From positions 1,488,001-1,552,000 of the forward strand of contig NZ_AP022579.1 of the NCBI RefSeq assembly GCF_010731295.1: a stretch of DNA of 64,000 nt, read 5' to 3'. Source of the DNA: Mycolicibacterium boenickei (GTDB lineage Bacteria; Actinomycetota; Actinomycetes; Mycobacteriales; Mycobacteriaceae). Of the stretch, positions 45,309-53,725 are shown one piece after another (position 1 is the stretch's first letter; each line of letters starts with the position of its first letter). A program made the translations under genes and the position numbers. The notes below the pieces were generated by a model that saw only the letters and a list, made by a program, of their open reading frames with translations, searched no databases and was not told the DNA's origin.

Positions 45309-46301
45309 GTGAATGGCATAGTGCGAGATGTGAACCATGGTGGTCCGTTCTTCGACGATCTGCAGGTCGGCCAGGTTTTCGACACTGCGCCGTCGATGAC
45401 CTTGACCTCAGGCGCGGCTGCGGCGCACCAGGCCATCCTCGGTGACCGGCTGCGGTTGGCGCTCGATGCCGACCTGGCCACCGCGGTGACCGGGGAGCCG
45501 GGTCCACTCGCGCACCCCGCGCTGGTCTGCGATGTGGCGATCGGCCAGAGCACGTTGGTGACGCAACGGGTGAAGGCCAACCTGTTCTACCGTGGGCTGG
45601 CATTCCACCGCTGCCCGGTGATCGGTGACACTCTCTATACCCGCACCGAAGTGGTTGGTCTCAAACAGAACTCGATCAAGCCCGGAAGGCAGGCCACCGG
45701 CCTGGCGGCCCTGCGGATGACCACCGTCGACCAGTTGGACCGCAAGGTGCTCGACTTCTACCGCTGCGCGATGTTGCCGCTGTCCGGAAACGAAGTCGAC
45801 ACCGGGCACGCCGATGACCTGTCGGCGATCGGGGCCGACGCCACCGCGCCGAACCCCACCGCCGGCTGGGATGCGGACGCGTTCCGGACCCGGATCCCCG
45901 GCCCGCACTTCGACCCCGGCCTGGCCGGGGCGGTTCTGCACAGCACCGCCGACGTGGTGAGCAGCGCCCCTGAACTGGCCCGGCTGACGCTGAACATCGC
46001 TGCCACCCATCATGATCGGCGCGTAGGCGGCGAGCGTCTGGTGTATGGCGGACACACCATCGGACTGGCCCTGGCTCAGGCCAGTCGGTTGTTGCCGAAC
46101 CTGGCCACCGTGCTGGGCTGGGAGTCCTGTGACCACACTGGCCCGGTGCACGAGGGCGACACCCTGTTCAGCGAGCTGCACGTGGAGTCGGCCGAAGCCG
46201 GCGTGCTCAAACTGCGCTCACTGGTCTACGCGGCCGCTGAGCCCGACGGTGGTGACGATCGTCAGGTACTGGACTGGCGGTTCAGCGCGCTGCAGTTCTG
46301 A
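45309..46301 (+). CDS. Double-hotdog MaoC-like hydratase (Rv0216-like)
   Basis: A 330-residue protein with two hotdog repeats, similar in length and pattern to Rv0216, whose structure is a double-hotdog with an incomplete hydratase site. Recognisable segments are GGPFFDDLQVGQVFDTAPSM at the start and the later YGGHTIGLALAQASRLLPNL. It probably acts on an acyl-CoA thioester. GTG at 45309 is the most upstream start; a GTG four codons later is equally possible. The next ATG overlaps its TGA by one base. Confidence 0.85.
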   Translation: MNGIVRDVNHGGPFFDDLQVGQVFDTAPSMTLTSGAAAAHQAILGDRLRLALDADLATAVTGEPGPLAHPALVCDVAIGQSTLVTQRVKANLFYRGLAFHRCPVIGDTLYTRTEVVGLKQNSIKPGRQATGLAALRMTTVDQLDRKVLDFYRCAMLPLSGNEVDTGHADDLSAIGADATAPNPTAGWDADAFRTRIPGPHFDPGLAGAVLHSTADVVSSAPELARLTLNIAATHHDRRVGGERLVYGGHTIGLALAQASRLLPNLATVLGWESCDHTGPVHEGDTLFSELHVESAEAGVLKLRSLVYAAAEPDGGDDRQVLDWRFSALQF

Positions 46302-47413
46302 TGGCATCGTTGGCGATTCCGCGGGACCTGCTGAGGCGGGCCCAGGTGGTCGCCGACGACTTCACGGCGCACACCGGTGTGACCGTCGACGCCACCGAAC
46401 TGCTCACCGGTCGCGCCGCCTTGTTGAACATCGCACCCCACGGGCAGGTGTCGGCGGGCGGGGCGACGCGACTGCTGGCCCCCCGCGACGGGTGGTGTGC
46501 TCTGACCTTGTCACGTCCTGACGACACTGAAGCGATTCCGGCACTGCTGCAGGTGGATTCGGTCGACGCTGATCCGTGGCCGGCGGTCCGGGAGTGGGCC
46601 GCGGTGAACTCCGCTGCGGAACTGGCCGCACGGGCCCGTCTGCTCGGGCTACCGGTCGCGGTGCTCGGGGAAACCGCGCCCGCGCCTCCGGCGGTGAGTC
46701 CACTGTGGCCTGCCCAGACCGGGTCGTTGGCCGGAACACTGGTGGCCGACCTGTCGTCGATGTGGGCCGGGCCCCTGTGCGGACAGCTGCTGGCCCGGGC
46801 CGGGGCCACGGTGGTCAAGGTGGAGAGCTCGAGCCGGCCGGACGGCACCCGGGCCGGGGCGCCGGAGTTCTTCGACTGGATGAACGGCGGGAAACTCTCG
46901 TACGCGGTCGATTTCGAGGATCCCCGGGACCTGGCCGCGCTGATTCAGGTGGCCGATGTGGTGGTCGAGGCCTCACGGCCGGCTGCCCTCGCCCGTCGTG
47001 GCCTCGGACCCGACGTCGTCGCAGCCCGGCCGGGACGGATCTGGCTGCGTATCACCGGGCACGGCTCCGAGGGGGAAAAGGCCGACTGGGTGGCGTTCGG
47101 TGACGATGCCGCGGTCTCGGGCGGCCTGGTCGGATACCGCGAGGGCGCACCGGTATTCAGCGGCGACGCCATCGCGGACCCGCTCACGGGGTTGCACGCC
47201 GCGGCCGCTGTGGCGGACTCGCGACACCGCGGCGGCGGTGAGCTGATCGAGTTCTCGATGGCGGCGGTGGCCGCCGGTTACCGCTCCTGCGGCGACGACG
47301 GTATGGACGTCGTCCCCGTGCGACCACCCGCGGGACTGCACGGCCGCGAGCTCGGGGCCGACAACGACGCGGTCCGCCGGTTGGTCGCGGAACGGATCGA
47401 TGCGCCATGCTGA
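46301..47413 (+). CDS. CoA-transferase family III (CaiB/BaiF) protein
   Basis: A 370-residue protein. The family III core begins near residue 145 with LVADLSSMWAGPLCGQLLA, then GATVVKVESSSRPDGTRAG and DVVVEASRPAALARRGLGPD. Family III transferases move CoA between acyl groups by an aspartyl thioester. About 140 residues precede the usual core, while the C-terminal domain is short, so it may be a specialised member. It is embedded in the fadD4 operon, overlapping the next gene by 7 bp. Confidence 0.82.
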   Translation: MASLAIPRDLLRRAQVVADDFTAHTGVTVDATELLTGRAALLNIAPHGQVSAGGATRLLAPRDGWCALTLSRPDDTEAIPALLQVDSVDADPWPAVREWAAVNSAAELAARARLLGLPVAVLGETAPAPPAVSPLWPAQTGSLAGTLVADLSSMWAGPLCGQLLARAGATVVKVESSSRPDGTRAGAPEFFDWMNGGKLSYAVDFEDPRDLAALIQVADVVVEASRPAALARRGLGPDVVAARPGRIWLRITGHGSEGEKADWVAFGDDAAVSGGLVGYREGAPVFSGDAIADPLTGLHAAAAVADSRHRGGGELIEFSMAAVAAGYRSCGDDGMDVVPVRPPAGLHGRELGADNDAVRRLVAERIDAPC

Positions 47414-48684
47414 TTCGTCGCGCGACCCTGCTGGACGGGACGGTGGCCGACATCCGCGTCGGCGACATCATCGACGAAGTCGCGGAAGCGCTGTCGCCGA
47501 AGCCGGGCGAACAGGTGCTCGACGCCGCGTTCGGCACCGTGATTCCGGGATTGCACGATCACCATCTGCACGTGTACTCAGCGGCGGCCGAGGGGGATTC
47601 GGTCCGGGTCGGCCCCGCCGAGGTGACCGATGAGGCCGCGCTGTCCAGCGTGTTGAGGGCCGCGGTGGTCGGTGCCGACGGCTGGATTCGGGCTGTGGGT
47701 TATCACGAGGCGGTGGCAGGCCCGCTGGACCGGCATGCGCTGGATCGGTTGGCCCCCGCTGTGCCGGTGCGGGTGCAGCACCGCAGTGGCGTGTTGTGGA
47801 CGGTGAACTCGCCGGGCCTCGCGGCACTGGGTCTGGGCGATCACCCCGACGGTCGGCTCCGCAGCGCGGATCGAACCTGGTCGGAGGGCCTTGAGCGCAG
47901 ACCGACGGTGGTCGCGGAGTTCAGCGCCCGCCTGGCCGGTTACGGCGTCACCGGTGTCACCGATGCCACGCCCGACCTGCGTCCGGATGATCGACCCACG
48001 GGCCTGCGGCAACGCGTGCACTACCTTGCACCGGGCAAGCGCATCCTGCACGACGACGGTCTGGACCTGGACGAATTGACGGTCTGGATCACCGAACGGC
48101 ACCGGGCCGGTGCCCCGGTGGCCGTGCATTGCGTGACCTCGGCCCAGCTGATCGTCACGATCGCCGCGCTGCACGCCGCGGGCAGCCATCCCGCCGACCG
48201 CATCGAACACGCCGCGATGGTGCCGCAGGACTGCATCGCCGACCTCGTCGCACTCGGGATCACGGTGGTGACCCAGCCCAACTTCGTGGCCGAGCGGGGA
48301 GACCAGTACCGCACGGATGTGCCTGCCGCCGAACAGGATCAGCTCTGGCGCCTGGCCACTCTGCTCGCCGCAGGCGTGCCGGTGGCACTGTCCACCGATG
48401 CCCCGTTCGGCGCACCGGACCCGTGGGCCGCGATGCGCGCGGCCGTGCACCGCCGGACCCCACGCGGCGTGGTGCTCAACCCGGTCGAACGGATATCCGG
48501 TCGGCGGGCGCTGGCCCTGTTCCTGGGCAGCGCCGACGGTCCGGCCCGGCCGCGGCGCATCGCTCCAGGGGAGCCCGGTGACCTGTGCCTGCTGACGGCG
48601 TCCCCGCAACGGGTGGTAGACGCACTGGAAGCCGATCTGGTGGCCGCTACCGTCGTGGGCGGTGTGGTGGTGTTCGAGCGGTGA
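47407..48684 (+). CDS. Amidohydrolase-superfamily protein (YtcJ-like)
   Basis: A 425-residue metal-dependent hydrolase. The N-terminal HxH is in VIPGLHDHHLHVYSA (residues about 50-58), further ligand regions are VAVHCVTSAQL and ADRIEHAAMVPQD, and the active-site Asp is in LSTDAPFGAPDP. The metal-binding lysine expected in some subfamilies is not obvious. Substrate unknown; in this operon it could open a ring or cut an amide before CoA activation. It overlaps the next gene by GTGA (48681). Confidence 0.83.
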   Translation: MLIRRATLLDGTVADIRVGDIIDEVAEALSPKPGEQVLDAAFGTVIPGLHDHHLHVYSAAAEGDSVRVGPAEVTDEAALSSVLRAAVVGADGWIRAVGYHEAVAGPLDRHALDRLAPAVPVRVQHRSGVLWTVNSPGLAALGLGDHPDGRLRSADRTWSEGLERRPTVVAEFSARLAGYGVTGVTDATPDLRPDDRPTGLRQRVHYLAPGKRILHDDGLDLDELTVWITERHRAGAPVAVHCVTSAQLIVTIAALHAAGSHPADRIEHAAMVPQDCIADLVALGITVVTQPNFVAERGDQYRTDVPAAEQDQLWRLATLLAAGVPVALSTDAPFGAPDPWAAMRAAVHRRTPRGVVLNPVERISGRRALALFLGSADGPARPRRIAPGEPGDLCLLTASPQRVVDALEADLVAATVVGGVVVFER

Positions 48685-49829
48685 ATGTGTGGCGGGTGCC
48701 GGGCATGCCGGCGTTGTTGGCGTGCGCGGCCATGGGATTCGCTGGGTTCTCCCTGCTGCTGCCGGCCGCCCCGATGTGGGCGGTGCGGATCGGTGCCGAC
48801 AGTCTCGGCGCGGGTGCGGTCAACAGCGTGCTCATGTTGTTCACCGTCATCGCGCAGCTGTTGGTCGGATGGCTGTTGCGGCGGGTGGGCTGGGCCGTCA
48901 CGCAGGCGCTCGGGCTCGTGCTGCTGGGAATACCGGCAGTTGCGCATCTGCTGACCGGATCTCTTTGGCAGGTGCTGCTTCTGGCGGCGTTGCGCGGGCT
49001 GGGTTTCGGCATTCTGACGGTGTGCAGTGTCCGGGGTATCGCGGCGTTGATCCCGCAGGAGCGTCGCGGTCGTGCCATCGGCGCGTACGGATTGTCGATC
49101 GCGGCACCGCAGTTCGTATTGACCCCGCTGGCACCGTGGCTGGCCGAAAATGTCGGCTATCAGCTGGTATTCGGGTTGGCCGCCGCACCGCTGCTCGCGG
49201 TACCGCTGGCATTCGCCCGCCCGGCACCCACGTTGGTGCATCAGCCCCATCCGGACCGGCTCGACGGAGTGGGCGCCGGGCTGGTCGGCCCGATCGCCGC
49301 GCTCGTGGTGATCACCGCGGCAGGCGGTGGCATCCTCACGTTCGCTCCTCAACTGAGCGGCGCGACAACCGCGCTCGGAGCGTTGTTGGCCATGACCGGG
49401 ACCGCGGCGCTGGCCCGATGGCTGATCGGAGGGCCGGCCGACCATCACGGCGCCGCGCGGTTCATCGCCCCCATGCTGGGAGTCGGCGCGACCGGGCTGG
49501 CGGTGATCGCCGTGGGTATCGCCGCCGGCGGTTGGTTGGTGATCTTCGGCTGTGCTCTGTTGGGTACTGCCTATGGTGCGCTGCAGAATCTCACCCTGGT
49601 GCAGGCCTTCGCCGCCACCGGGGAGCATGCCCGCGGTGCGGTCAGCGTGGCGTGGAACGTCGGTTTCGATGCGGGCACCGGGCTGGGGTCGCTGGCTGTC
49701 GGGGCGCTGGCCACCTCGTTCTCGTTCCCGACGGCGTTCGCCGTGATGACGGCTGCGTGTGTGGGGGTCGGGTTGATGTGGGTACTCATGCGCCATGACG
49801 GGCAATCAGGGCGCGGCACCGCTGCTTGA
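48681..49829 (+). CDS. MFS transporter of the fadD4 operon
   Basis: From GTG at 48681 (GTGA overlap) the protein is about 382 residues with 11-12 membrane segments. RRVGWAVTQALGLVLL and IPQERRGRAIGAYGLSIAAP mark the first-half loops of the MFS. It likely imports the compound degraded by the operon or exports a product. It overlaps the decarboxylase start by 35 bp. Confidence 0.83.
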   Translation: MNVWRVPGMPALLACAAMGFAGFSLLLPAAPMWAVRIGADSLGAGAVNSVLMLFTVIAQLLVGWLLRRVGWAVTQALGLVLLGIPAVAHLLTGSLWQVLLLAALRGLGFGILTVCSVRGIAALIPQERRGRAIGAYGLSIAAPQFVLTPLAPWLAENVGYQLVFGLAAAPLLAVPLAFARPAPTLVHQPHPDRLDGVGAGLVGPIAALVVITAAGGGILTFAPQLSGATTALGALLAMTGTAALARWLIGGPADHHGAARFIAPMLGVGATGLAVIAVGIAAGGWLVIFGCALLGTAYGALQNLTLVQAFAATGEHARGAVSVAWNVGFDAGTGLGSLAVGALATSFSFPTAFAVMTAACVGVGLMWVLMRHDGQSGRGTAA

Positions 49830-50520
49830 CGCGCTGCACGACTACCACAACTCCAACCGGTACGGGTTCTCGCCGCCCGGGCATCGGCAGGGTCGCGGTG
49901 CTGATGAGCGCGTTCTGCAGGTGCTGGGGCGGGAGCCCTTCTTGAGCGATGTTCTGGCCAGCGGCGGTCTCGACGACCGGCGCATGAGCAACGGTTATCT
50001 CAAGCGGGCCGAGGAATTGATGGCCGAGGCGGTGGGGGCGCGCGCGGCATGGTTCTCCACCTGCGGTAGTTCGTTGTCGGTGAAGGCCGCGATGATGGCC
50101 GTCGCCGGCTGCGACGGCAGCCTGCTGCTCAGCCGGGACAGCCACAAATCGGTGGTTGCCGGGCTGATCTTCTCGGGTCTGACACCGCGCTGGATCACGC
50201 CGCAATGGGACGCCGAACGTCATCTGTCGCACCCGCCGTCGCCGCAGCAGGTCGAGCAGGCCTGGCAGCGGCACCCGGACGCCGCCGCGGCGTTGATCGT
50301 CAGCCCCAGCCCGTACGGCACCTGTGCCGACATCAAGGGCATCGCCGAGATCTGCCACAGTCGGGGCAAGCCCCTGATCGTCGACGAGGCGTGGGGTGCC
50401 CACTTGCCCTTCCATGAAGACCTGCCGACCTGGGCGATGAACGCCGGCGCGGATGTGTGCGTGGTCAGCGTGCACAAGATGGGGGCCGGCTTCGAGCAGT
50501 TATCTGGGGTCAGATTCTGA
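49795..50520 (+). pseudogene. Orn/Lys/Arg decarboxylase-type PLP enzyme, truncated by the mobile element
   Basis: The first 235 codons read as an Orn/Lys/Arg-type PLP-dependent fold: RYGFSPPGHRQGRGAD, WFSTCGSSLSVKAAMMA, PLIVDEAWGAHLPFHE and the lysine motif VSVHKMGAGFEQ. Immediately after FEQ the frame continues LSGVRF and stops at 50520, instead of the roughly 200-250 further residues of the family. The break point is near 50,499-50,500, so the C-terminal half was displaced by the inserted element. The rest should lie beyond the right end of the island. The gene is the last of the fadD4 operon. Confidence 0.88.
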
Positions 50521-50568
50521 TGTTTACTGTTGTTCCCGCTGAGGCGATCTGATCTAGTCGGGCCTGAT

Positions 50569-50598
50569 CGGAAACAGGTTAGGCTGTTGGTGTTTCCG
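50569..50598. other. Terminal inverted repeat-like hairpin near the left end of the element
   Basis: CGGAAACA (50569-50576) and TGTTTCCG (50591-50598) are exact complements across 14 nt, 70 bp inside the left junction. The 118-bp stretch from 50521 to 50638 contains no gene. It may be a recombinase-binding end. Confidence 0.45.
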
Positions 50599-50637
50599 GT
50601 TAGGGGTTGGTTGGTGCGTTCTGGTTGACGCGACGAT

Positions 50638-51186
50638 TCAGGAGCCCATCATTCCGCGGCCGCCCATCATCGGGCCCATCATGGCGGGCATGCCGTCGGT
50701 GACGAAGCCGGTGACTTCGTGTGCGTGGGCGCGGATGGTGTTGGTGAGCTCGGGGTCGGAGGAGGTCTCGGTGGCGATAACTCCGTTAGGTGTCAGTGTG
50801 ATTCGCCGCTGGTAGTCGGTTGCATGGCGGAACAGGGTGGGCAGGCTTTGACTCATGCAGCTCACTTCGGCGCCTTGGTCGAGATGCTGATACATCGAGG
50901 AGACGTGGGCGTGCAGTTGCGCGACGAGATCGGGGGCGTCGGATTCGGTGGTGGTACGGATGCCTCCGGGGATGTTTTCCACGGTGCGGCGCAGTTCGGT
51001 GTGGCGGGCGAACATGGTCATGTAGCGATCCATGTCGGTGCCGGAGACTCCGCCCATCATGCCGGGACCGTTGGCGTTCCCGGTGGGCATGCGAATACTG
51101 TTGGTGCGCAACAGGTATCCCAGTGCGGCGATCGCCCCTGCCCCACTGAGTAGGGCAAGTGCGGCGCGTCTGGTGAATTCGGTCAT
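50638..51186 (-). CDS. Met-rich exported protein, probably metal-related
   Basis: A 182-residue protein. Residues 1-27 are a signal peptide with twin Arg (TRRAALALLSGAGAIAAL), possibly Tat-type. A helical middle with one Cys (EVSCMSQ) and several His (ARHTELRR, QLHAHVSSMYQH, IRAHAHEV) leads to a Met/Gly-rich tail (MMGPMMGGRGMMGS). Such tails bind Cu(I) or Ag(I) in other proteins. No exact family is recognised. It is the last gene of the leftward set beginning with the DsbA-like gene. Confidence 0.72.
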   Translation of the reverse strand: MTEFTRRAALALLSGAGAIAALGYLLRTNSIRMPTGNANGPGMMGGVSGTDMDRYMTMFARHTELRRTVENIPGGIRTTTESDAPDLVAQLHAHVSSMYQHLDQGAEVSCMSQSLPTLFRHATDYQRRITLTPNGVIATETSSDPELTNTIRAHAHEVTGFVTDGMPAMMGPMMGGRGMMGS

Positions 51187-51240
51187 GTGCGGCTGCTTTC
51201 GTGATGGTGTCCCGCTCGGACCCCTTGGCTGCAGGGCAGG

Positions 51241-51876
51241 TCAGGTGGCAGGGGTTTTGTGGGCGACGACGCGTTCGACGAGGCCGAGTGTGAACCGCTC
51301 ACGATGGTCGATCGCGAGGTCGGTCGCGGCCCGCAGGTGCTCTAGGGGGCGACGTAGGAAGTGTTCGCCGCCGAGGGGAATGGTGAATAGTTCGAGGCCC
51401 CGCTGCACGGCTCGGACTGGGGCGGTGCTGCTGCGGATGTGGTCGACGAGGATGAGTTTTCCGCCGGGGCGCAGGACTCGGGTCATTTCGGTGAGGGCTT
51501 GGGTGTGGTCGGGGATGGCGCAGAGCCCGAAGGTGCAGACGACGGTGTCGAAGCTGGCATCGTCGAACGGCAGGTGATGCGCGTCGGCTTGTTGCAGGGT
51601 GGCGGGGTGACCGAGGTCGGCGGCGCGTTGGCGGGCGATGTCGAGCATCTGCTGGCTCCAGTCGATCCCGGTCAGGGTGACGTTCTCGGGGTAGAAGGCA
51701 AGGTTGAGTCCGGTGCCGATCGCGACCTCCAGGACGTCGCCGGTGGCTTGGCTGCAGACCCATTGGCGGGAGTCGCCGAACAGGTGGCGGTCGAAGAACC
51801 CGATCTCACGGTCATAGGTGCGAGATTTCTTGTCCCAGTACCGGTTCCAGCGGGCGGTGCGATCATCGGTGGGCAT
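51241..51876 (-). CDS. Class I SAM-dependent methyltransferase
   Basis: A 211-residue methyltransferase: motif I VLEVAIGTGLNLAFY, then LTGIDWSQQMLDIA and the post-motif region FDTVVCTFGLCAIPDHTQAL. It resembles UbiE/phospholipid N-methyltransferase-type proteins more than ArsM, whose conserved cysteines are absent. The product is unknown. It sits 20 bp downstream of the ICMT-like gene. Confidence 0.82.
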   Translation of the reverse strand: MPTDDRTARWNRYWDKKSRTYDREIGFFDRHLFGDSRQWVCSQATGDVLEVAIGTGLNLAFYPENVTLTGIDWSQQMLDIARQRAADLGHPATLQQADAHHLPFDDASFDTVVCTFGLCAIPDHTQALTEMTRVLRPGGKLILVDHIRSSTAPVRAVQRGLELFTIPLGGEHFLRRPLEHLRAATDLAIDHRERFTLGLVERVVAHKTPAT

Positions 51877-51896
51877 GGTTCACCTCGCGTCGGCGG

Positions 51897-52508
51897 TCAG
51901 ACGGTCAGGCGGCGTCCGATGTAGGGAACGAACCGGCCGACAGCCCCACAGTAGTCCCGGTAGGCCTGGCCGTGGATGGTGTTGAGGTAGGGCTCTTCGA
52001 CCACTCGTACCTGCAGTTCGATCGTGGCCCACAAGACGGCGAAGGCGGCCAGGGCAAGCGGGTTTGGGGTGATCAGGGTGATGCCGGCGGCGAAGATCAG
52101 CATGGCGGTGAAGATGGGGTTGCGTACCAGCGCGAACACGCCGTGGCGCACCAATGTGGTTGTTTCGCTGGGGTCCACTCCGATGCGCCACGATGGGCCC
52201 ATGTCGCGTTGGGCGTGGACGGTGGCGGCGATCCCGGCGACGGCCAGCACTATGCCGGTGGTCTGGATCCACGGCGCATCAAGCACGGCCATCGGGGTGA
52301 GGATGTCGAGCAGTTGCAGCAGGGGCGCGGCCGCCCCGGCGAGGATGGCGGCGATGAATCCGACACCGGCCAACCATTGCAGCGACCCGGGCCGACCGTG
52401 GATGCCGCGGAATCCGGTGGATCCGGTGTGGCGGTATTGGGTCCAACTGCGCCAGCCGAACCCTAAGACGGCAAAGATCACGTAGAAGATGAGCGCGGTG
52501 GCGGGCAT
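51897..52508 (-). CDS. ICMT/PEMT-type membrane methyltransferase
   Basis: A 203-residue membrane protein with five helices and the C-terminal signature of isoprenylcysteine carboxyl methyltransferase-like proteins: LVRHGVFALVRNPIFTAMLI and RVVEEPYLNTIHGQAYRDYC. Bacterial members methylate lipids or unknown acceptors. Similar genes are often found beside metal-resistance genes in actinobacteria (recollection). It starts 81 bp downstream of the DsbA-like gene. Confidence 0.82.
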   Translation of the reverse strand: MPATALIFYVIFAVLGFGWRSWTQYRHTGSTGFRGIHGRPGSLQWLAGVGFIAAILAGAAAPLLQLLDILTPMAVLDAPWIQTTGIVLAVAGIAATVHAQRDMGPSWRIGVDPSETTTLVRHGVFALVRNPIFTAMLIFAAGITLITPNPLALAAFAVLWATIELQVRVVEEPYLNTIHGQAYRDYCGAVGRFVPYIGRRLTV

Positions 52509-52589
52509 GGGTGAAACCTCCTGGCCGGGACTGGGATAGGTGCCGATGTGGAGATGGGCGTTAAAGCCGATGGACGTGGGACGGCGCGG

Positions 52590-53252
52590 TTAGTTCTCGG
52601 CGAGCGCTTGATCAAGGGCCTTGGCGAGGTCTTCATAGCTGTGCGGTTGGATGCGGGTGCCGTTGAGGAAAAACGTCGGCGTGCCCTGCACCCCCAAGGC
52701 CCGGCCGTCGGCCATGTCGAGCCGGATGCGCTCCAGCGTGGCGGGATCGGCGTAGGCCGCGTCGAAAGCGGCCATATCCAGGCCGAGTTCTGCTGCGAAT
52801 CCACGGAATACGTCATCGGCCGGGGTTTGCTTTTCACCCCACTGAGCCTGGGTGTCATACATTTTGCGATACACCGCCTCCAGCTGGCCCTGCTGGGCGG
52901 CGGCTTCCACGGCCCGGGCGGCCCGCTCGGCGTTGACGTGCGCTGGCAGCGGGAAGTGGCGGATCACGAAATTCACCCGGTCCCCGTATTCAGCCCGCAA
53001 CTTTTCGATCTCCGGGTAAACCGCGCGGCAACCCTCACATTCGAAGTCGAGAAACTCCACGAACGTCACCTTGCTCTCAGGCACCGAGTTGAGCCGGTGA
53101 CTGTTCTCCCGCACCACCTGCCCGATCTCGCTGGTATCGGACTGCGCTGGGGCGGTCGAGTCACGGTCGCGCACCGACAGGTAGACCAGCGCACCGATCG
53201 CCATCGCGGCGATGACGAACGCGGTGAGCAACATGCGGCTGGCGCGCGCCAT
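52590..53252 (-). CDS. DsbA-family thiol-disulfide protein
   Basis: A 220-residue membrane-anchored protein: an N-terminal helix (residues 7-25), then a thioredoxin-like domain. VEFLDFECEGCRAVYPEIEK holds the active-site CxxC (C-E-G-C), and GTPTFFLNGTRI carries the cis-Pro loop. It acts outside the membrane and may protect or fold exported proteins under metal stress. It is divergent from the CmtR-like sensor with an operator between them, so it is probably metal-induced. Confidence 0.88.
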   Translation of the reverse strand: MARASRMLLTAFVIAAMAIGALVYLSVRDRDSTAPAQSDTSEIGQVVRENSHRLNSVPESKVTFVEFLDFECEGCRAVYPEIEKLRAEYGDRVNFVIRHFPLPAHVNAERAARAVEAAAQQGQLEAVYRKMYDTQAQWGEKQTPADDVFRGFAAELGLDMAAFDAAYADPATLERIRLDMADGRALGVQGTPTFFLNGTRIQPHSYEDLAKALDQALAEN

Positions 53253-53321
53253 TCAGATACCTCTTTCGTGGGATCGGCGGCTATATCGCATGGCATCGAT
53301 GTTGGCGAGGTTGACCGATCA

Positions 53322-53338
53322 ATAGCATTGGACGCTAT
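53322..53338. promoter_or_regulatory. CmtR-like operator
   Basis: ATAGC-N7-GCTAT (53322-53338) lies 9 bp before the sensor start at 53348 and between the divergent DsbA-like and sensor genes. It is the obvious candidate site for the sensor; another GCTAT stands at 53279-53283. Confidence 0.6.
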
Positions 53339-53347
53339 CATCGTTAT

Positions 53348-53725
53348 GTGGCGATGAAAAGTGGTTCGGTCGATCCCGCGGTGTGCGGGAATGTGGATGC
53401 GGCGACGGCGTTGTTTCACAGCCTCTCGGATGCGACCCGGTTGGCGATCCTGCGCCGCCTGGCGGGTGGTGAGGCCCGGGTGGTGGATCTGACGGGCGAG
53501 TTGGGGTTGGCGCAGTCGACGGTGTCGGCGCATCTGGCCTGCCTGCGTGACTGCGGGTTGGTGGATTTCCGGCCGCAGGGCCGCGCCTCGGTGTATCGGC
53601 TGGCCCGCCCGGAGCTGCTGGAGATGTTGCGCGCGGCCGAGGCGGTGCTGGAGGCCACCGGCAACGCGGTGGCGTTGTGCCCCAACTACGGCCTCCCCGA
53701 TCAGCGGAAGAAGGTTGCTCGATGA
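53348..53725 (+). CDS. CmtR-like Cd/Pb-sensing ArsR-family repressor
   Basis: A 125-residue winged-helix repressor. The recognition region reads LAQSTVSAHLACLRDCGLVD, with C65 and C69, and C111 stands in VALCPNYG. M. tuberculosis CmtR uses Cys57, Cys61 and Cys102 to bind Cd(II) and Pb(II), and the spacing here is the same within one residue. GTG at 53348 or ATG at 53354 may start it. Its stop overlaps the P-type ATPase start (ATGA at 53722), so sensor and pump form one unit. Confidence 0.87.
   Translation: MAMKSGSVDPAVCGNVDAATALFHSLSDATRLAILRRLAGGEARVVDLTGELGLAQSTVSAHLACLRDCGLVDFRPQGRASVYRLARPELLEMLRAAEAVLEATGNAVALCPNYGLPDQRKKVAR

Noticed and set aside
52478..52858. Extra open frames overlapping the DsbA-like gene
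   Set aside because: They are out-of-frame shadows with Arg/Pro/Ser-rich composition.
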